From: Nocardia alba NBRC 108234
Lineage (GTDB): Bacteria; Actinomycetota; Actinomycetes; Mycobacteriales; Mycobacteriaceae
Assembly: GCF_001612665.1 (NCBI RefSeq)
Contig: NZ_BDAX01000002.1
Span: 930,001 to 994,000 of the forward strand
Direction: 5' to 3'
DNA: 64,000 nt
Shown here: piece after piece, positions 38,114-47,196 of the stretch
Layout: each line of letters starts with the position of its first letter
Position numbering within the stretch: position 1 is the first letter of the stretch
The notes under the pieces: model-generated
What the model was told of the DNA's origin: nothing
Database searches by the model: none
Seen by the model: the letters and a program-made list of their open reading frames with translations, nothing else
Translations under genes and position numbers: made by a program

Positions 38114-39142
38114 CTACTCGTGGGCAGTGGTGCCGGACAGCAGCGGTAGCCGAATCTCGAAAACTGTGCCCTGCTCCAGGTTTCGCGCGGTGACGACGCC
38201 GTTGTGTACCGACATCAGACCGGCGGCGATAGCCAATCCCATTCCGCTGCCGCCGTTGTCGCTCGGCGATCGGGCCGCTTTGCCACGATATCCGGCCTCG
38301 AAGATGCGTGGCAGATCGGCATCGTCGATGCCGGGGCCGGTATCGCGGATGCGCGCCCATGCCTGTCCGCCGTCCGTGCCCGCTGTCATCTCGACCAGCC
38401 CACCCGTCGGGGTATGGGCGATCGCGTTGGCGACCAGATTGGTCAGCACCCTGGTCAGTGCCTGATCGCTGGCCGCCACCATGATCCGGGTCGGCGGCTG
38501 GCGGGCGGCGACGTCGATCTGGGCTCGGTGCGCGGCCGGTTGTGCGGCGGCGAGCACCTCGTCGATCAGCTCGCGCAGGTCCACCGGTTCCAGCGACAGC
38601 CGCAGTGCGCCCGCGGCGATCTTCGACATCTCGAACAGGTCGTCGACCATGGTCGACAGCCGCGAGGTGTCGCGCATGATCTGTCGGCCGTACCGCGCGA
38701 CGTCGTCGTCGGCGCGCACCACACCGTCCGCCAGCGCCTCGCCCATCGCGCAAATGCCCGCCAGCGGAGTCCGGAGGTCGTGGCTGACCCAGGCGACGAG
38801 TTCACGGCGCGAGCGCTCGGCCTTCCTTTCCTGATCGAGCATCTGTTTCTCCCACACCAACTGCCGGGCCTGGGCTCGGCCGAGCAGCACCGCGGCGGGC
38901 ACGGTCACCGCCGTGACGACCGCGAGCACCACCGCGACCCGTTCCAGCTCGTCGGTGAACATCATCCGGCTCACCGCGACGAAGCCGGTCAGCGTCGCCA
39001 CCGTGGGGATCAGGACCAGAATCAGCATGCTCGCACCGAGCAGGCGGTCACGAACCACGCGCAACGCCAGGGCACCGACCACGACCACCGGAATGGTTCC
39101 GATCAGCGCCAGTCCGATCAGGCCCGGGAAATCAGTCGGCAT
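38114..39142 (-). CDS. Sensor histidine kinase
   Basis: 342 aa from ATG 39142, overlapping the response-regulator gene end by 11 bases. Two or three transmembrane helices (about 8-28, 36-58, 68-88) leave almost no extracytoplasmic loop, so sensing is probably within the membrane. H-box [12 protein letters not shown] with phospho-acceptor H121, N-box [16 protein letters not shown]1 [11 protein letters not shown] and G2 [10 protein letters not shown]. Partner of the OmpR-type regulator just upstream. The signal may concern the envelope or the nearby glycosyltransferase and molybdoenzyme genes. Confidence 0.88.
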   Translation of the reverse strand: MPTDFPGLIGLALIGTIPVVVVGALALRVVRDRLLGASMLILVLIPTVATLTGFVAVSRMMFTDELERVAVVLAVVTAVTVPAAVLLGRAQARQLVWEKQMLDQERKAERSRRELVAWVSHDLRTPLAGICAMGEALADGVVRADDDVARYGRQIMRDTSRLSTMVDDLFEMSKIAAGALRLSLEPVDLRELIDEVLAAAQPAAHRAQIDVAARQPPTRIMVAASDQALTRVLTNLVANAIAHTPTGGLVEMTAGTDGGQAWARIRDTGPGIDDADLPRIFEAGYRGKAARSPSDNGGSGMGLAIAAGLMSVHNGVVTARNLEQGTVFEIRLPLLSGTTAHE

Positions 39143-39833
39143 CGGGGGCGCCGCCGTCTCCACCGCGGCCCCACGCGTAGCCACGCCCCCACACGGTGTC
39201 GATGCGATGCGCCGCACCGAGTTTGGCGCGGAGCCGTTTGATGTGGACGGTGACCGTCGACTGATCACCGAAGGTCCAGCCCCACACGTCGGCCAGCAGT
39301 TCGGTGCGGGTGAAGACCCGCTGCTGGTTGGACAGCAGGAAGGCGAGCAGATCGAATTCCCGGGCGGTCAGCTCGACCGGCGCTCCCGCGACCGCGACGG
39401 TCCGCGAGGCAGAACGCAATTCGACTGTGCCGCTGCGCAGTACAGGGTCGCCGACCGGCTCGTGAATCCTGGCCCTTCGCAGCACCGAAGCCACCCGCAA
39501 GGCCAATTCGCGAGGGCTGAACGGCTTGGTCAGGTAGTCGTCGGCGCCCGCGCGCAAGCCGACCACCCGGTCGTCCTCCTCACCGAGGGCCGTCAACATG
39601 ATGATCGGGATCTCGGGTCGCGGACCCTCGCGGACCCCGCGACACAGCGCGATCCCGTCCGGCGGCGGCATCATCACATCGAGGATCGCCAGGTCGATCG
39701 CCGAATCGCGCAGCGCGGCGGCAGCGCACGCACCATCGGCGGCCTCCGCGACCTCCAGCCCGTCGCGTTCGAGGTAGCGCCGGACCACCTCGCGGACCAC
39801 CGGGTCGTCATCGGCAATCAAAATGCGCGTCAT
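39132..39833 (-). CDS. OmpR-family response regulator
   Basis: 233 aa from ATG 39833. Receiver domain with acidic pocket DDD (8-10), phosphorylated D52 ([12 protein letters not shown]), T81 (MLTAL) and K103 (TKPF). C-terminal winged helix: [57 protein letters not shown]. Co-transcribed with the histidine kinase; the glycosyltransferase gene lies 11 bases upstream on the same strand, so the three form one unit. Confidence 0.92.
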   Translation of the reverse strand: MTRILIADDDPVVREVVRRYLERDGLEVAEAADGACAAAALRDSAIDLAILDVMMPPPDGIALCRGVREGPRPEIPIIMLTALGEEDDRVVGLRAGADDYLTKPFSPRELALRVASVLRRARIHEPVGDPVLRSGTVELRSASRTVAVAGAPVELTAREFDLLAFLLSNQQRVFTRTELLADVWGWTFGDQSTVTVHIKRLRAKLGAAHRIDTVWGRGYAWGRGGDGGAPDAD

Positions 39834-39844
39834 AGGGTTTCGCT

Positions 39845-41242
39845 TCACCAACTCGTCAGGATGAGATGTGCTACGAGCAGTGTGCCCAGTGCCTGCACCG
39901 CGAGCCATACCCGGGCCGTCGATCTGGGCAGCAGGGCGGTCGCCGCCAGGATCCAGATCTCGAACGGAAGCCAGATCCGCTCGGTCTCGGCCTTGCTCAG
40001 CAGACTGGCGTCGGCGAGCAGGATCGCGGCGAGCCCCGCGACAGCGAGCAGAGCGGCGGGGTCGACATCTGTGCGCCAGTTCTTCAGTGCACCAGAGAGA
40101 TTCGCGCGGACCTCGGTGGGCGACGGCAGCGCGAGGCCCGCCGGAATCCGGCTCGACGCCGCAGCGGACGCCAAGCCGACAGCACACACTGTCGCCGCCA
40201 GATTCGCCCAGACCCAATACGACACCGGTCGATCGGTGGCGATTCCCTGGTAGTAGCGCTGCACCACGAGTTGATAGCCATCCCACCACCAGAATCCGGC
40301 AGCCGCGAAGGCCACGACAACCAGCACGACACCCACGACGGCGGGCCACACCCCGCGCACTCCACGCACAGCGACCACCGCGCCCGCGACAACGGCCATC
40401 AACACCAACCCGTAGTTGAGGAACAAGCCGAACCCGAACAGCACACCGGACCCGAAGGCGAGCAGCGGATTACGCCCGTCCGGTGCGAGCGCGAGCGCGA
40501 GCAGCGCCACCGCCCAGGCGGTCACGCCGGCGAACAGGGCGTCAGCCGAGACCGCCAGCCAGATCGCGGCGGGCGCCAGCGCGAGAAATGGTGCGGCAGC
40601 ACGTGCTCGCTGCTCTGACCCGAGCGCGCGCAATGTCACCACGACCGCCACCGCGGCACTGCAGCCGACCGTTGTACACAGCACACTCGCCCAGACGCCG
40701 CCGCCGAGGCCCACCCGATCCGCCAGCACGAAGACCAGCAGCGCGCCCGGCGGGTGACCGGAAACGTGCGTCGTCCAGGAGTCGGGCTGGAAGTCCAGGA
40801 TCCGGCCGGCGAACCCCCGCACCATCGCCGCGATATCGTCCACGCCGCCGACCTCGTACAGGTATTCGTGATAGGTGGTGAGGCGGCCGGCGAACCCACG
40901 CTGCCAGCCGTCGACCATCGCCAGCGCGAACGCCCAGGCGAGCGCCGTCAGCCAGGTCACCAGCAGCAGCCGCCGCCACGGCAGGCGAGCGGCGAGCGGC
41001 GGACCGTAGACGACCACCGCGACCGCGATCACTACCGACGGGCCGCTCCCCCACCCGACGTGTGGCAGCCAGCTGCCGAACAGCGGAGCCGCACCGGCGA
41101 ACACATTCTGGCGCCACTGCCCGCCGACGAGCGGCGGCACCGCGACGGCGAGCCCGAGCAGCGCCGCGGCCGCCGCCGCGCAGTACAGATCGGCGCGGCG
41201 GGTTCGGGCCCGGCGCACAGTGGAGACAGACGTATTCCGCAC
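39845..41242 (-). CDS. Polytopic membrane glycosyltransferase (GT-C type)
   Basis: 465 aa from GTG 41242; the open frame continues upstream, but antisense to the GT2 gene, so I do not use it. About ten hydrophobic segments. An HExLYEVGG-like loop (TTYHEYLYEVGGVDDIAAM) and THVSGHPPGALLVF after the early helices resemble mannosyltransferase-type GT-C enzymes that use polyprenyl-phosphate sugars. RIWLPFEIW near the C-terminus is also typical. It is divergent from a DPM1-like GT2 gene, which could make the polyprenyl-phosphate sugar donor. Confidence 0.75.
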   Translation of the reverse strand: MRNTSVSTVRRARTRRADLYCAAAAAALLGLAVAVPPLVGGQWRQNVFAGAAPLFGSWLPHVGWGSGPSVVIAVAVVVYGPPLAARLPWRRLLLVTWLTALAWAFALAMVDGWQRGFAGRLTTYHEYLYEVGGVDDIAAMVRGFAGRILDFQPDSWTTHVSGHPPGALLVFVLADRVGLGGGVWASVLCTTVGCSAAVAVVVTLRALGSEQRARAAAPFLALAPAAIWLAVSADALFAGVTAWAVALLALALAPDGRNPLLAFGSGVLFGFGLFLNYGLVLMAVVAGAVVAVRGVRGVWPAVVGVVLVVVAFAAAGFWWWDGYQLVVQRYYQGIATDRPVSYWVWANLAATVCAVGLASAAASSRIPAGLALPSPTEVRANLSGALKNWRTDVDPAALLAVAGLAAILLADASLLSKAETERIWLPFEIWILAATALLPRSTARVWLAVQALGTLLVAHLILTSW

Positions 41243-41357
41243 TCGCTCACCGTAGGATCGCGCACCGACCGACCGATACCGGCACGGTCGTGCCGTCACA
41301 CTTTCGTAAGCGGTTCCATCAGGCTTTTTCCCGCGAGCCGACCCTACGGTCGATGGT

Positions 41358-42020
41358 GTGAGCATTGACGATGACATCCAGCGGGTGACCGTGGTGATCC
41401 CGTGCCGCAACGAGGCGGGAGCCCTGCCCGGCGTGCTGGCCGCGATCCCCGCCGAGTACGCCGTGATCGTGGTGGACAACGGCTCCACCGATCGCACCTC
41501 GGCCGTCGCGCGACAGTCGGGAGCCCGGGTCGTCGAGGAGCACCGGCCGGGATACGGCTCCGCCGTGCAGGCCGGGGTCGAGGCCGCGAAAACAGAGCTG
41601 ATCGCGGTGCTCGACGGTGACGGGTCCATGGACCCGGCGCAGCTGCCCGATCTGGTGGAAATTCTCGTGCCCGGGGTAACGATGGTCGCGGGACGTCGCA
41701 GGCCGGTGCCCGGTGCGTGGCCATGGCATGCGCGGCTGGGCAATTGGCTGCTGGCCTCGTGGCTGCGCCGACGCTACGGCCTGGCTGTCCACGACCTCGC
41801 CGCCATGCGGGTCATCCGCCGCACCGAACTTCTCGCGCTGGGTCCGCTGCACCCGCGCTCGGGATATCCCCTCGCGCTGCTCGCGCGTGCCGCGACATCC
41901 GGTTGGCAGGTCGTCGAGCACGACGTCACCTATCACCCGAGAAGCCATGGAGTATCCAAGGTTTCGGGATCAGTGCGCGGGACTATCGGTGCCGCACGTG
42001 ATTTCTGGAGTGTGCGATGA
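41358..42020 (+). CDS. Family 2 glycosyltransferase, polyprenyl-phosphate type
   Basis: 220 aa from GTG 41358. GT-A fold: VTVVIPCRNEAGALPGVL, VVDNGSTDRT, PGYGSAVQAGVE, VLDGDGSMDP (DxD-like metal site). YHPRSHGVSKVSGSVRGT at the end is like UDP-glucose/mannose:polyprenyl-phosphate transferases but without their C-terminal membrane helices. First gene of a tightly overlapped plus-strand operon (ATGA with the DUF2064 gene). Probably transfers a sugar to a lipid carrier or small acceptor. Confidence 0.85.
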   Translation: MSIDDDIQRVTVVIPCRNEAGALPGVLAAIPAEYAVIVVDNGSTDRTSAVARQSGARVVEEHRPGYGSAVQAGVEAAKTELIAVLDGDGSMDPAQLPDLVEILVPGVTMVAGRRRPVPGAWPWHARLGNWLLASWLRRRYGLAVHDLAAMRVIRRTELLALGPLHPRSGYPLALLARAATSGWQVVEHDVTYHPRSHGVSKVSGSVRGTIGAARDFWSVR

Positions 42021-42700
42021 ACGAGATCGATGCCACGTTGCTCGTGGTCGCCAAGGCGCCGATCCCTGGTTTCGCCAAGACCCGGCTGACCCCACCGCTG
42101 AGTTCGGTCGACGCCGCCGACCTGGCCGCCGCCGCCCTGCTCGACACGCTGACAGCGGTCCGCGAGAGCGGCGTCCGACGTGCCGTTGTGGCATGGACCG
42201 GCGATCTGTCGCAAGCCCGGTGTGCGAACGAGATCGCCTCGATGCTGGCCGATTTCGTCGTCGTCGAGCAGCGCGGTCACACCTTCGGTGAGCGGCTCGC
42301 AGCCGCCCACGCCGATGCGGCGCATCCCGGCCTACCCGTCCTGCAGATCGGCATGGACACCCCGCAGGCCGGTCCCGACCTGCTCGCCGCGGCGGCGGCC
42401 GAGATGATAGCCGGGGCCGATACGGTGCTCGGACCCGCCACCGACGGCGGCTGGTGGGCACTGGGTTTGACCGACCCTCGTGCCGCACGCGTACTCACCG
42501 AGGTCCCGATGTCGACCGAGCGAACCGGCGAGCTGACGCGAACAGCATTGTGCCGCTACGGTTGTCAGGTCACTCGGCTACAGGAGCTGACCGACGTCGA
42601 CCACGTCGCCGACATCGCCGCTGTCGCAGCGGCATCGAACGGACGCTTCGCCGCCACGGCCGCCCGACTCGACCCGCTGTTGGCCGGAACCCGAAGATGA
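42017..42700 (+). CDS. DUF2064 / TIGR04282-type nucleotidyltransferase-like protein
   Basis: 227 aa. N-terminal signature LLVVAKAPIPGFAKTRLTPPL, then GHTFGERLAAAHADA, IGMDTPQAGPDLL and GPATDGGWWALGL, the hallmarks of DUF2064. The fold is that of GT-A nucleotidyl/glycosyl transferases; members pair with GT2 genes and are annotated as arsenosugar-type glycosyltransferases, though activity is largely untested. Overlaps the GT2 gene before it and the molybdoenzyme after it by ATGA. Confidence 0.85.
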   Translation: MNEIDATLLVVAKAPIPGFAKTRLTPPLSSVDAADLAAAALLDTLTAVRESGVRRAVVAWTGDLSQARCANEIASMLADFVVVEQRGHTFGERLAAAHADAAHPGLPVLQIGMDTPQAGPDLLAAAAAEMIAGADTVLGPATDGGWWALGLTDPRAARVLTEVPMSTERTGELTRTALCRYGCQVTRLQELTDVDHVADIAAVAAASNGRFAATAARLDPLLAGTRR

Positions 42701-43875
42701 ACGACGAACACCCGACATCGACCACCAGCGAACTCTTGCTCCCCGATGCGCTCAGCACACAGATCTCCCCCGCACGATCCACTGCCGTCGCGGCCAGAGT
42801 GGGCATTCTGCTCGGCATCGCGATCACGATCTGTTTCCTCACCGGCCTGATCAGCCATGGGATCCAGCGCCCGCCCGCCTGGTTCTGGTGGCCGGCCCAT
42901 CCGGTGTGGCTGTACCGGGTGACCCAGGGCGCGCACGTGATCTCCGGCGTGATCGCCATACCGCTGGTGATCGTCAAGTTGTGGTCGGTGTATCCCCGGC
43001 TGTTCGCACGACCGCTGCTCGGCAACCCGCTGCGCATGCTCGAACGCGGATCCATCGCCGTGCTCGTCGGATCGACGATCTTCCAGCTGGTCACCGGGTT
43101 GTTCAATACCGCGCAGTACTACCCGTGGCGATTCTTCTTCACCACCACGCACTATGCGTTCGCCTTTATTGCCGCCGGTGCGCTCGCGGTCCATCTGGCG
43201 ATCAAGCTGCCGGTCGTGCGCGACGCGCTCGCGCGCCCGGAAGTGACTGTGCCCGTCGGTGAGTCGTCGACGGAGGTTGCCGGGATCTCACGTCGCGTCG
43301 TGGTCGGATCCGCGATCGCCGCCGCGGCAGTCGCCGCGATCGCGGTGGCGGGCCAGACGGTGCCGCTGCTGCGCCGGGTCTCGGTGCTCGCGCCCCGCAG
43401 CGGTACAGGGCCGCAGGGGGTTCCGGTGAACCGGACAGCGGCCCAGGCCGGAGTCACCGAAGCGGCCCGGGCCCCCTCCTATCGTCTCGTCGTCACGGTC
43501 GGCGAGCGGACTCGCGAGTTCTCTCTGGCCGACCTGACCGCATTGCCGCAGACCACGGCCACTCTGCCGATCGCGTGTGTCGAGGGTTGGAGTGTCGGTG
43601 CCGAGTGGTCAGGTGTCGCGGTCAGGGACCTGTTGGACGCCGTGGGCACCTACCGCGGCGAGGATGTGGTGTTCCAATCGCTCGAGCGCGGCGGTCTGTA
43701 CAACCGGTCGGTGTTGCCGCAGCCCCACATCGAGGCCGCCGATTCGTTGGTAGCGCTCCGGATCGGCGGCGAGGAACTCGACATCGAGCACGGGTATCCG
43801 TGCCGCTTGATCGCACCGAATCGGCCGGGCGTACTCCAGACCAAGTGGCTCTCGACCGTCGCGGTACTGCGATGA
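42697..43875 (+). CDS. Membrane molybdopterin oxidoreductase with cytochrome b561-like domain
   Basis: 392 aa. Residues ~35-170 form four transmembrane helices with histidines H54, H80, H152 and H166 positioned as possible b-haem ligands (THYAFAFIAAGALAVHLAIK). A linker with an Arg pair and hydrophobic segment (SRRVVVGSAIAAA) follows. The C-terminal domain (~260-392) is of sulfite-oxidase type: TLPIACVEGWSVGAEWSGV with the molybdenum-ligand Cys C294, and HGYPCRLIAPNRPGVLQTKWLS. It would oxidise or reduce a substrate outside the membrane and exchange electrons through the b-type domain. Substrate unknown. Confidence 0.85.
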   Translation: MNDEHPTSTTSELLLPDALSTQISPARSTAVAARVGILLGIAITICFLTGLISHGIQRPPAWFWWPAHPVWLYRVTQGAHVISGVIAIPLVIVKLWSVYPRLFARPLLGNPLRMLERGSIAVLVGSTIFQLVTGLFNTAQYYPWRFFFTTTHYAFAFIAAGALAVHLAIKLPVVRDALARPEVTVPVGESSTEVAGISRRVVVGSAIAAAAVAAIAVAGQTVPLLRRVSVLAPRSGTGPQGVPVNRTAAQAGVTEAARAPSYRLVVTVGERTREFSLADLTALPQTTATLPIACVEGWSVGAEWSGVAVRDLLDAVGTYRGEDVVFQSLERGGLYNRSVLPQPHIEAADSLVALRIGGEELDIEHGYPCRLIAPNRPGVLQTKWLSTVAVLR

Positions 43876-44288
43876 CGGCCATTCGGGTGATCCTCGGCCT
43901 CGGCGGTATCTGGCTCGCGTGGTTCGGGGTACATCTCATCTTCGAGCAGAGTCCCACCGATCTGCTGTCGATCGCCCTGTGGTTCGCCGGTGCGATCGTG
44001 CTCCACGATGGCGTATTCGCACCCCTGTGTGCCGCCGCGGGTCTCGGTGGCACACGAATCCTGCCGCCGTCATGGTGGGCGCCGGTGACCATCGGCGCGG
44101 TGTGCTCGGTGACCTTGGCACTGATCGCCGTACCGGTCTATGGGCGCGAACTCGCCGTCGCGGGCAACCCGACCGTTCTCGACCGTGACTACCACGCAGG
44201 ATTGCTCGCGGCGATCGCGGTGGTCTGGTCGCTGGTGCTCGCCACGGTGTTCGTCCAGGCCATGGTGCGGCGGCGACACCGGAGCTGA
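43872..44288 (+). CDS. Small membrane protein of unknown function
   Basis: 138 aa from ATG 43872, overlapping the molybdoenzyme stop (ATGA). Four hydrophobic helices: VILGLGGIWLAWFGVHLIF, LLSIALWFAGAIVLHDGVFAPL, WAPVTIGAVCSVTLALIAVPV, GLLAAIAVVWSLVLATVFVQAM, and an Arg-rich tail. No family recognised. The coupling suggests that it assists the molybdoenzyme, for example as an accessory or quinone-side subunit. Confidence 0.72.
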   Translation: MTAIRVILGLGGIWLAWFGVHLIFEQSPTDLLSIALWFAGAIVLHDGVFAPLCAAAGLGGTRILPPSWWAPVTIGAVCSVTLALIAVPVYGRELAVAGNPTVLDRDYHAGLLAAIAVVWSLVLATVFVQAMVRRRHRS

Positions 44289-44349
44289 CCGCGGTCGCGG
44301 TTGTGCCCACCCAGCGATCGTCGACCGATCCACGCGCAGCGCAGCGCTG

Positions 44350-45312
44350 TTACCCCATCGACGGCTTGGCCAGCACCAGTGCGTAATTGCCCCGGATATC
44401 GGCCCACCATCGATCGATCGTGAGGTCGACTGCCGCCAGCTCGGATTCGAGCTGCTCACGCTGAAATACGGCGACAGTCTCGGTGCGGATCTGAGTACCG
44501 CGCTCCAGCGCGACCTCGAACTCGAGTGCCGGGATCCGCACTCGCTGGTCGCACCGCGCGAGCAAGCGCAACTCCACCCGCGAGGCGTTCTCGTCCCAGA
44601 CCACTCGGTGCTCGAATTGCTCGGTCACGAACTGCGCACCCAGTTCGCGATTGAGCACGCACAGCACGTTCCGGTTGAATGTCGCGTTCACCCCGAACTG
44701 ATCGGTGCGCGCCGCGATCAGTCGGTGCGATGCGGTCGTCAGGTCGATGCCGATCAGTAGGGTGTCGTCCCACTCCATACTCGTCCGAATCCGGCGCAGC
44801 ATCCCGGCGCGTTCGCCGGGCAGGCAACCGCCGAATACCCCGCCCAGCAGGGTGATCAGCCTGCCGCCGCGAGCCGGCAGCCGATGTGGTTCACACACGA
44901 AGTCGGCCACCATCGCCCGGACGGAGAGCCGAGGATAGGCACGCGCGATCACCACGGCGGCGGCGGCGAGCGCGTCATCGCCGAAGTCGACGGGGATATA
45001 GGTCTGCAGGGTCGCCGCGAGCCCGTCGATCAACAGCCGCGCCGCGTTCGGTCTGCGGGCACCCAACTCGAGCAGCGTGCACGCCCCGGTCGCGCCGGCG
45101 ATCGCACCCGTATTGGCGGCCAGGATGGCGAGTTCGCTGCGCGCGGCGTAGAACTGTGGGAGCCGGACGATGTCGTCGTGTAGCTGAACTCCCCGAGCGT
45201 CGAACAGGAGCCGCGCCGGGAGCCACTTCGACGGCGCCGACAACCCCTCGGCGACCCGACCTCCGAAGAGGCCATGGTTCCCGGTGGACTGAAGTCGATC
45301 TATCGACAGCAT
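44350..45312 (-). CDS. EgtD-like SAM-dependent methyltransferase with altered substrate pocket
   Basis: 320 aa from ATG 45312, same length as EgtD, the histidine N-alpha-trimethyltransferase. Shared landmarks: KWLPARLLFD, RLPQFYAARSE, LELGARRPNAARLLIDGL, YIPVDFGDDAL, LIGIDL, VNATFNRNVLCVLNREL, FEHRVVWDE. From memory of the mycobacterial enzyme, its histidine ligands Y56, N166, Y206 and S284 correspond here to Phe54, Gly162, Arg and Val; only the Glu (E282) is kept. The SAM loop GSG is GAR. No egtB/egtC neighbours. A related methyl transfer to another amine is likely. Convergent with the molybdoenzyme operon. Confidence 0.8.
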   Translation of the reverse strand: MLSIDRLQSTGNHGLFGGRVAEGLSAPSKWLPARLLFDARGVQLHDDIVRLPQFYAARSELAILAANTGAIAGATGACTLLELGARRPNAARLLIDGLAATLQTYIPVDFGDDALAAAAVVIARAYPRLSVRAMVADFVCEPHRLPARGGRLITLLGGVFGGCLPGERAGMLRRIRTSMEWDDTLLIGIDLTTASHRLIAARTDQFGVNATFNRNVLCVLNRELGAQFVTEQFEHRVVWDENASRVELRLLARCDQRVRIPALEFEVALERGTQIRTETVAVFQREQLESELAAVDLTIDRWWADIRGNYALVLAKPSMG

Positions 45313-45736
45313 GTCAGCTCCCTGATCTCGTCGTGGCGGGTGCCCTACAGACGCGTCATCGTGAACACTGCGATGCCGCGAAGCCATCGCACTTCGCTCC
45401 CACGACCGCGACTCCGGCCAGGACCTCATCCACCTCCGAGCGACGGAGGGCGCCGTCATCGCTGCTGGTCGGCGCACGGTGCGGTGGACGCGATGCACCG
45501 GACCTGCACTCCAGGCGAAAATTGCTCCACACGATACAGGCGTCAGTATGCCCTGGACTGTGGCCGTCGCCGCCGGTGTGCGGCGCGTCGTGATCCACTG
45601 CGCTGCCGGACTCACTCCAGGGTTTCGCATACTGCGCGCGAGCCGTTGAGCATCACACCGGAGCGGATATGGAATGCTCGCTGGAACCCGGCATCCGCTC
45701 CGGCTCCGCCCTGAATGTCACGACAGGAAGGCGACG
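45313..45736. other. Intergenic region with a hairpin, no supported gene
   Basis: 424 bases between the EgtD-like gene start and the flavin-oxidase-like gene. No open frame has convincing protein character. The right part contains an 11-bp perfect inverted repeat: CCGGAGCGGAT (45658-45668) and ATCCGCTCCGG (45693-45703), 24-base loop, 33 bases before the next ATG; it could be a 5'-leader hairpin or an operator. Confidence 0.45.
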
Positions 45737-46204
45737 ATGATGGTCAGCGACGACATGAGTGTCCAGGAACTCGCCGTCAACGAATGCTGGGCGCTACTGC
45801 GGACCGAGGAGGTGGGCCGACTCGCGGTGTGGGTGGACGACCATCCGGATATCTTCCCGCTCAACTTCGCGGTCGATCACGGAACCATTGTGTTCCGATC
45901 CGCGCCGGGCACCAAGATGTCCGCCTCGCTGTCGGATACGCCCGTCGCGCTGGAAGTGGATGGCTATCTCGCTCGATCGCACGAAGCATGGAGCGTGGTG
46001 GTCAAGGGACGTGCCGAAGGGATCCGTGAGATCGGCGAGTTGACCGACACCGTGGATCTGCCCCTCTTTCCGTGGCAGGCCGGGGCGAAGAATTTCTTCA
46101 TCCGACTCGTACCCACCGCGGTGACGGGTCGCCGGTTCGCTGTCGCCGACCCGGGCGCCTGGCAGACCCCGTTCTCCGGGGTACGACGGTCTTCTTCGGA
46201 GTAA
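45737..46204 (+). CDS. Pyridoxamine 5'-phosphate oxidase-like flavin/F420-binding protein
   Basis: 155 aa from ATG 45737 (GGAAGG about 6 bases upstream; a second ATG follows at 45740). Split-barrel fold: LLRTEEVGRLAVWVDDHPDIFPLNFAVDHGTIVFRS, then KMSASLSDTPVALEVDG and WSVVVKGRAEGI. This is the PNPOx_2-like group, frequent in actinomycetes, which bind FMN or F420 and mostly lack known substrates. Single gene. Confidence 0.82.
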   Translation: MMVSDDMSVQELAVNECWALLRTEEVGRLAVWVDDHPDIFPLNFAVDHGTIVFRSAPGTKMSASLSDTPVALEVDGYLARSHEAWSVVVKGRAEGIREIGELTDTVDLPLFPWQAGAKNFFIRLVPTAVTGRRFAVADPGAWQTPFSGVRRSSSE

Positions 46205-46245
46205 GTAGAGCACCTGTGCCGGAACAGCTTTCGGTGGCGAGCACG

Positions 46246-46286
46246 GCCCGCCGGGGCGGTCCCAGGAAGGGACCGGCTCGGCGGGC
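46246..46286. terminator. Terminator hairpin between convergent genes
   Basis: GCCCGCCG (46246-46253) pairs with CGGCGGGC (46279-46286); inside, GGTCCC pairs with GGGACC around a 5-base loop, separated by an internal bulge. It lies between the PNPOx-like gene and the convergent LLM gene. Confidence 0.65.
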
Positions 46287-46310
46287 GGCGCAACAGGTCG
46301 GGATGTCAGC

Positions 46311-47144
46311 TCACGGTGCGAGCGGCAACGCCGTGGCCACCGCGCGCAGCGCCTCGAGGTAGTCCTTGTTCAAAGCCTGGACCGCCACGTGATCCGCCCC
46401 CGCCTCGAGATGCGCGACCAACCCGGCCGCGACCTGCTCGGGGGTGCCGTTGACCGCGAGGACATCGATCAGGCGATCGCTGCCCGGCGTGGCCAGGTCC
46501 TCGTCGGAGAAGCCGAGTCGGCGCAGGTTGGCCACATAGTTCACCAGCCCCAGGTACATCGGGACCATCTGCCGTGCCACGGCCCGTGCGCGGTCGGCGT
46601 CGTCGTCGAGGACGACTTTCTGTTCGGCGACGAGAAGGGCGTCCGCGCCGAGGGTCTCGCGGGCGATGCGGGTGTGCGCCGGCGGGGCGAGGTAGGGCAG
46701 CGCGCCCGCGGTCCGGTCGCGCGCCAGTCGCAGTACGCGCGGCCCGAGCGCCGCCAGTGCCCGGCTCTGCTTCGGCACCCCCGCCGCGTCGAGGTCGTCG
46801 AGATAGGCCACCAGCGCGTCATACGGCTTGATCGCGGACGCACCGTCGGCCTCGGGGTGACCGACACCGATGCCGAGCAGAAAACGTCCGGGGAACCGCT
46901 GTTCGATCCGGTGAAAGGACTCCGCCACCGCGTCGGCGGGCGCCGTCCAGATATTGACGATGCTGGTCGCGACGGTCAACGACTCCGTCGCCGCCAACAG
47001 CGATTCGACCACGGGTAGATCCGCGGGCGGTGAACCACCCAGCCACAGCGCCCCGAATCCCAACTCCTCGATCTCCCGCGCGGCTTCCGGGGTGAATCCC
47101 TTGTACCCGCGCCACACACCGAATTTCTTGATAACTGGGGTCAT
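46311..47144 (-). CDS. F420-dependent LLM oxidoreductase (TIGR03620-like)
   Basis: 277 aa from ATG 47144 (MTPVIKKFGVWRGYKG). Luciferase-like barrel: ELGFGALWLGGSPPADL, TSIVNIWTAPADAVAESFHRIEQRFPGRFLLGIGVGHPEA, and the C-terminal VNGTPEQVAAGLVAHLEAGADHVAVQAL. Length and these motifs fit the TIGR03620 F420 family. Substrate unknown; a lone gene upstream of the PNPOx-like gene's terminator. Confidence 0.84.
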   Translation of the reverse strand: MTPVIKKFGVWRGYKGFTPEAAREIEELGFGALWLGGSPPADLPVVESLLAATESLTVATSIVNIWTAPADAVAESFHRIEQRFPGRFLLGIGVGHPEADGASAIKPYDALVAYLDDLDAAGVPKQSRALAALGPRVLRLARDRTAGALPYLAPPAHTRIARETLGADALLVAEQKVVLDDDADRARAVARQMVPMYLGLVNYVANLRRLGFSDEDLATPGSDRLIDVLAVNGTPEQVAAGLVAHLEAGADHVAVQALNKDYLEALRAVATALPLAP

Positions 47145-47196
47145 AACGAAGGCAACGAGGCACCGCGCTGGATCTATTCCACGAAGCGTCGCCGAT

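Noticed and set aside
38114..39142. CqsS-type receptor for the nearby CqsA-like synthase
   Set aside because: It is a standard kinase paired with an OmpR regulator, without a receiver domain or six-helix sensor.
41358..42700. Arsenosugar biosynthesis pair
   Set aside because: DUF2064 and GT2 genes are sometimes labelled so, but no arsM, arsS or other arsenic gene is present.
44350..45312. Ergothioneine biosynthesis gene egtD
   Set aside because: Four histidine-contact residues are replaced and no egtA, egtB, egtC or egtE lies nearby.
45313..45630. N-terminal extension of the EgtD-like protein
   Set aside because: The extension has no family similarity and would make the protein 106 residues longer than EgtD.
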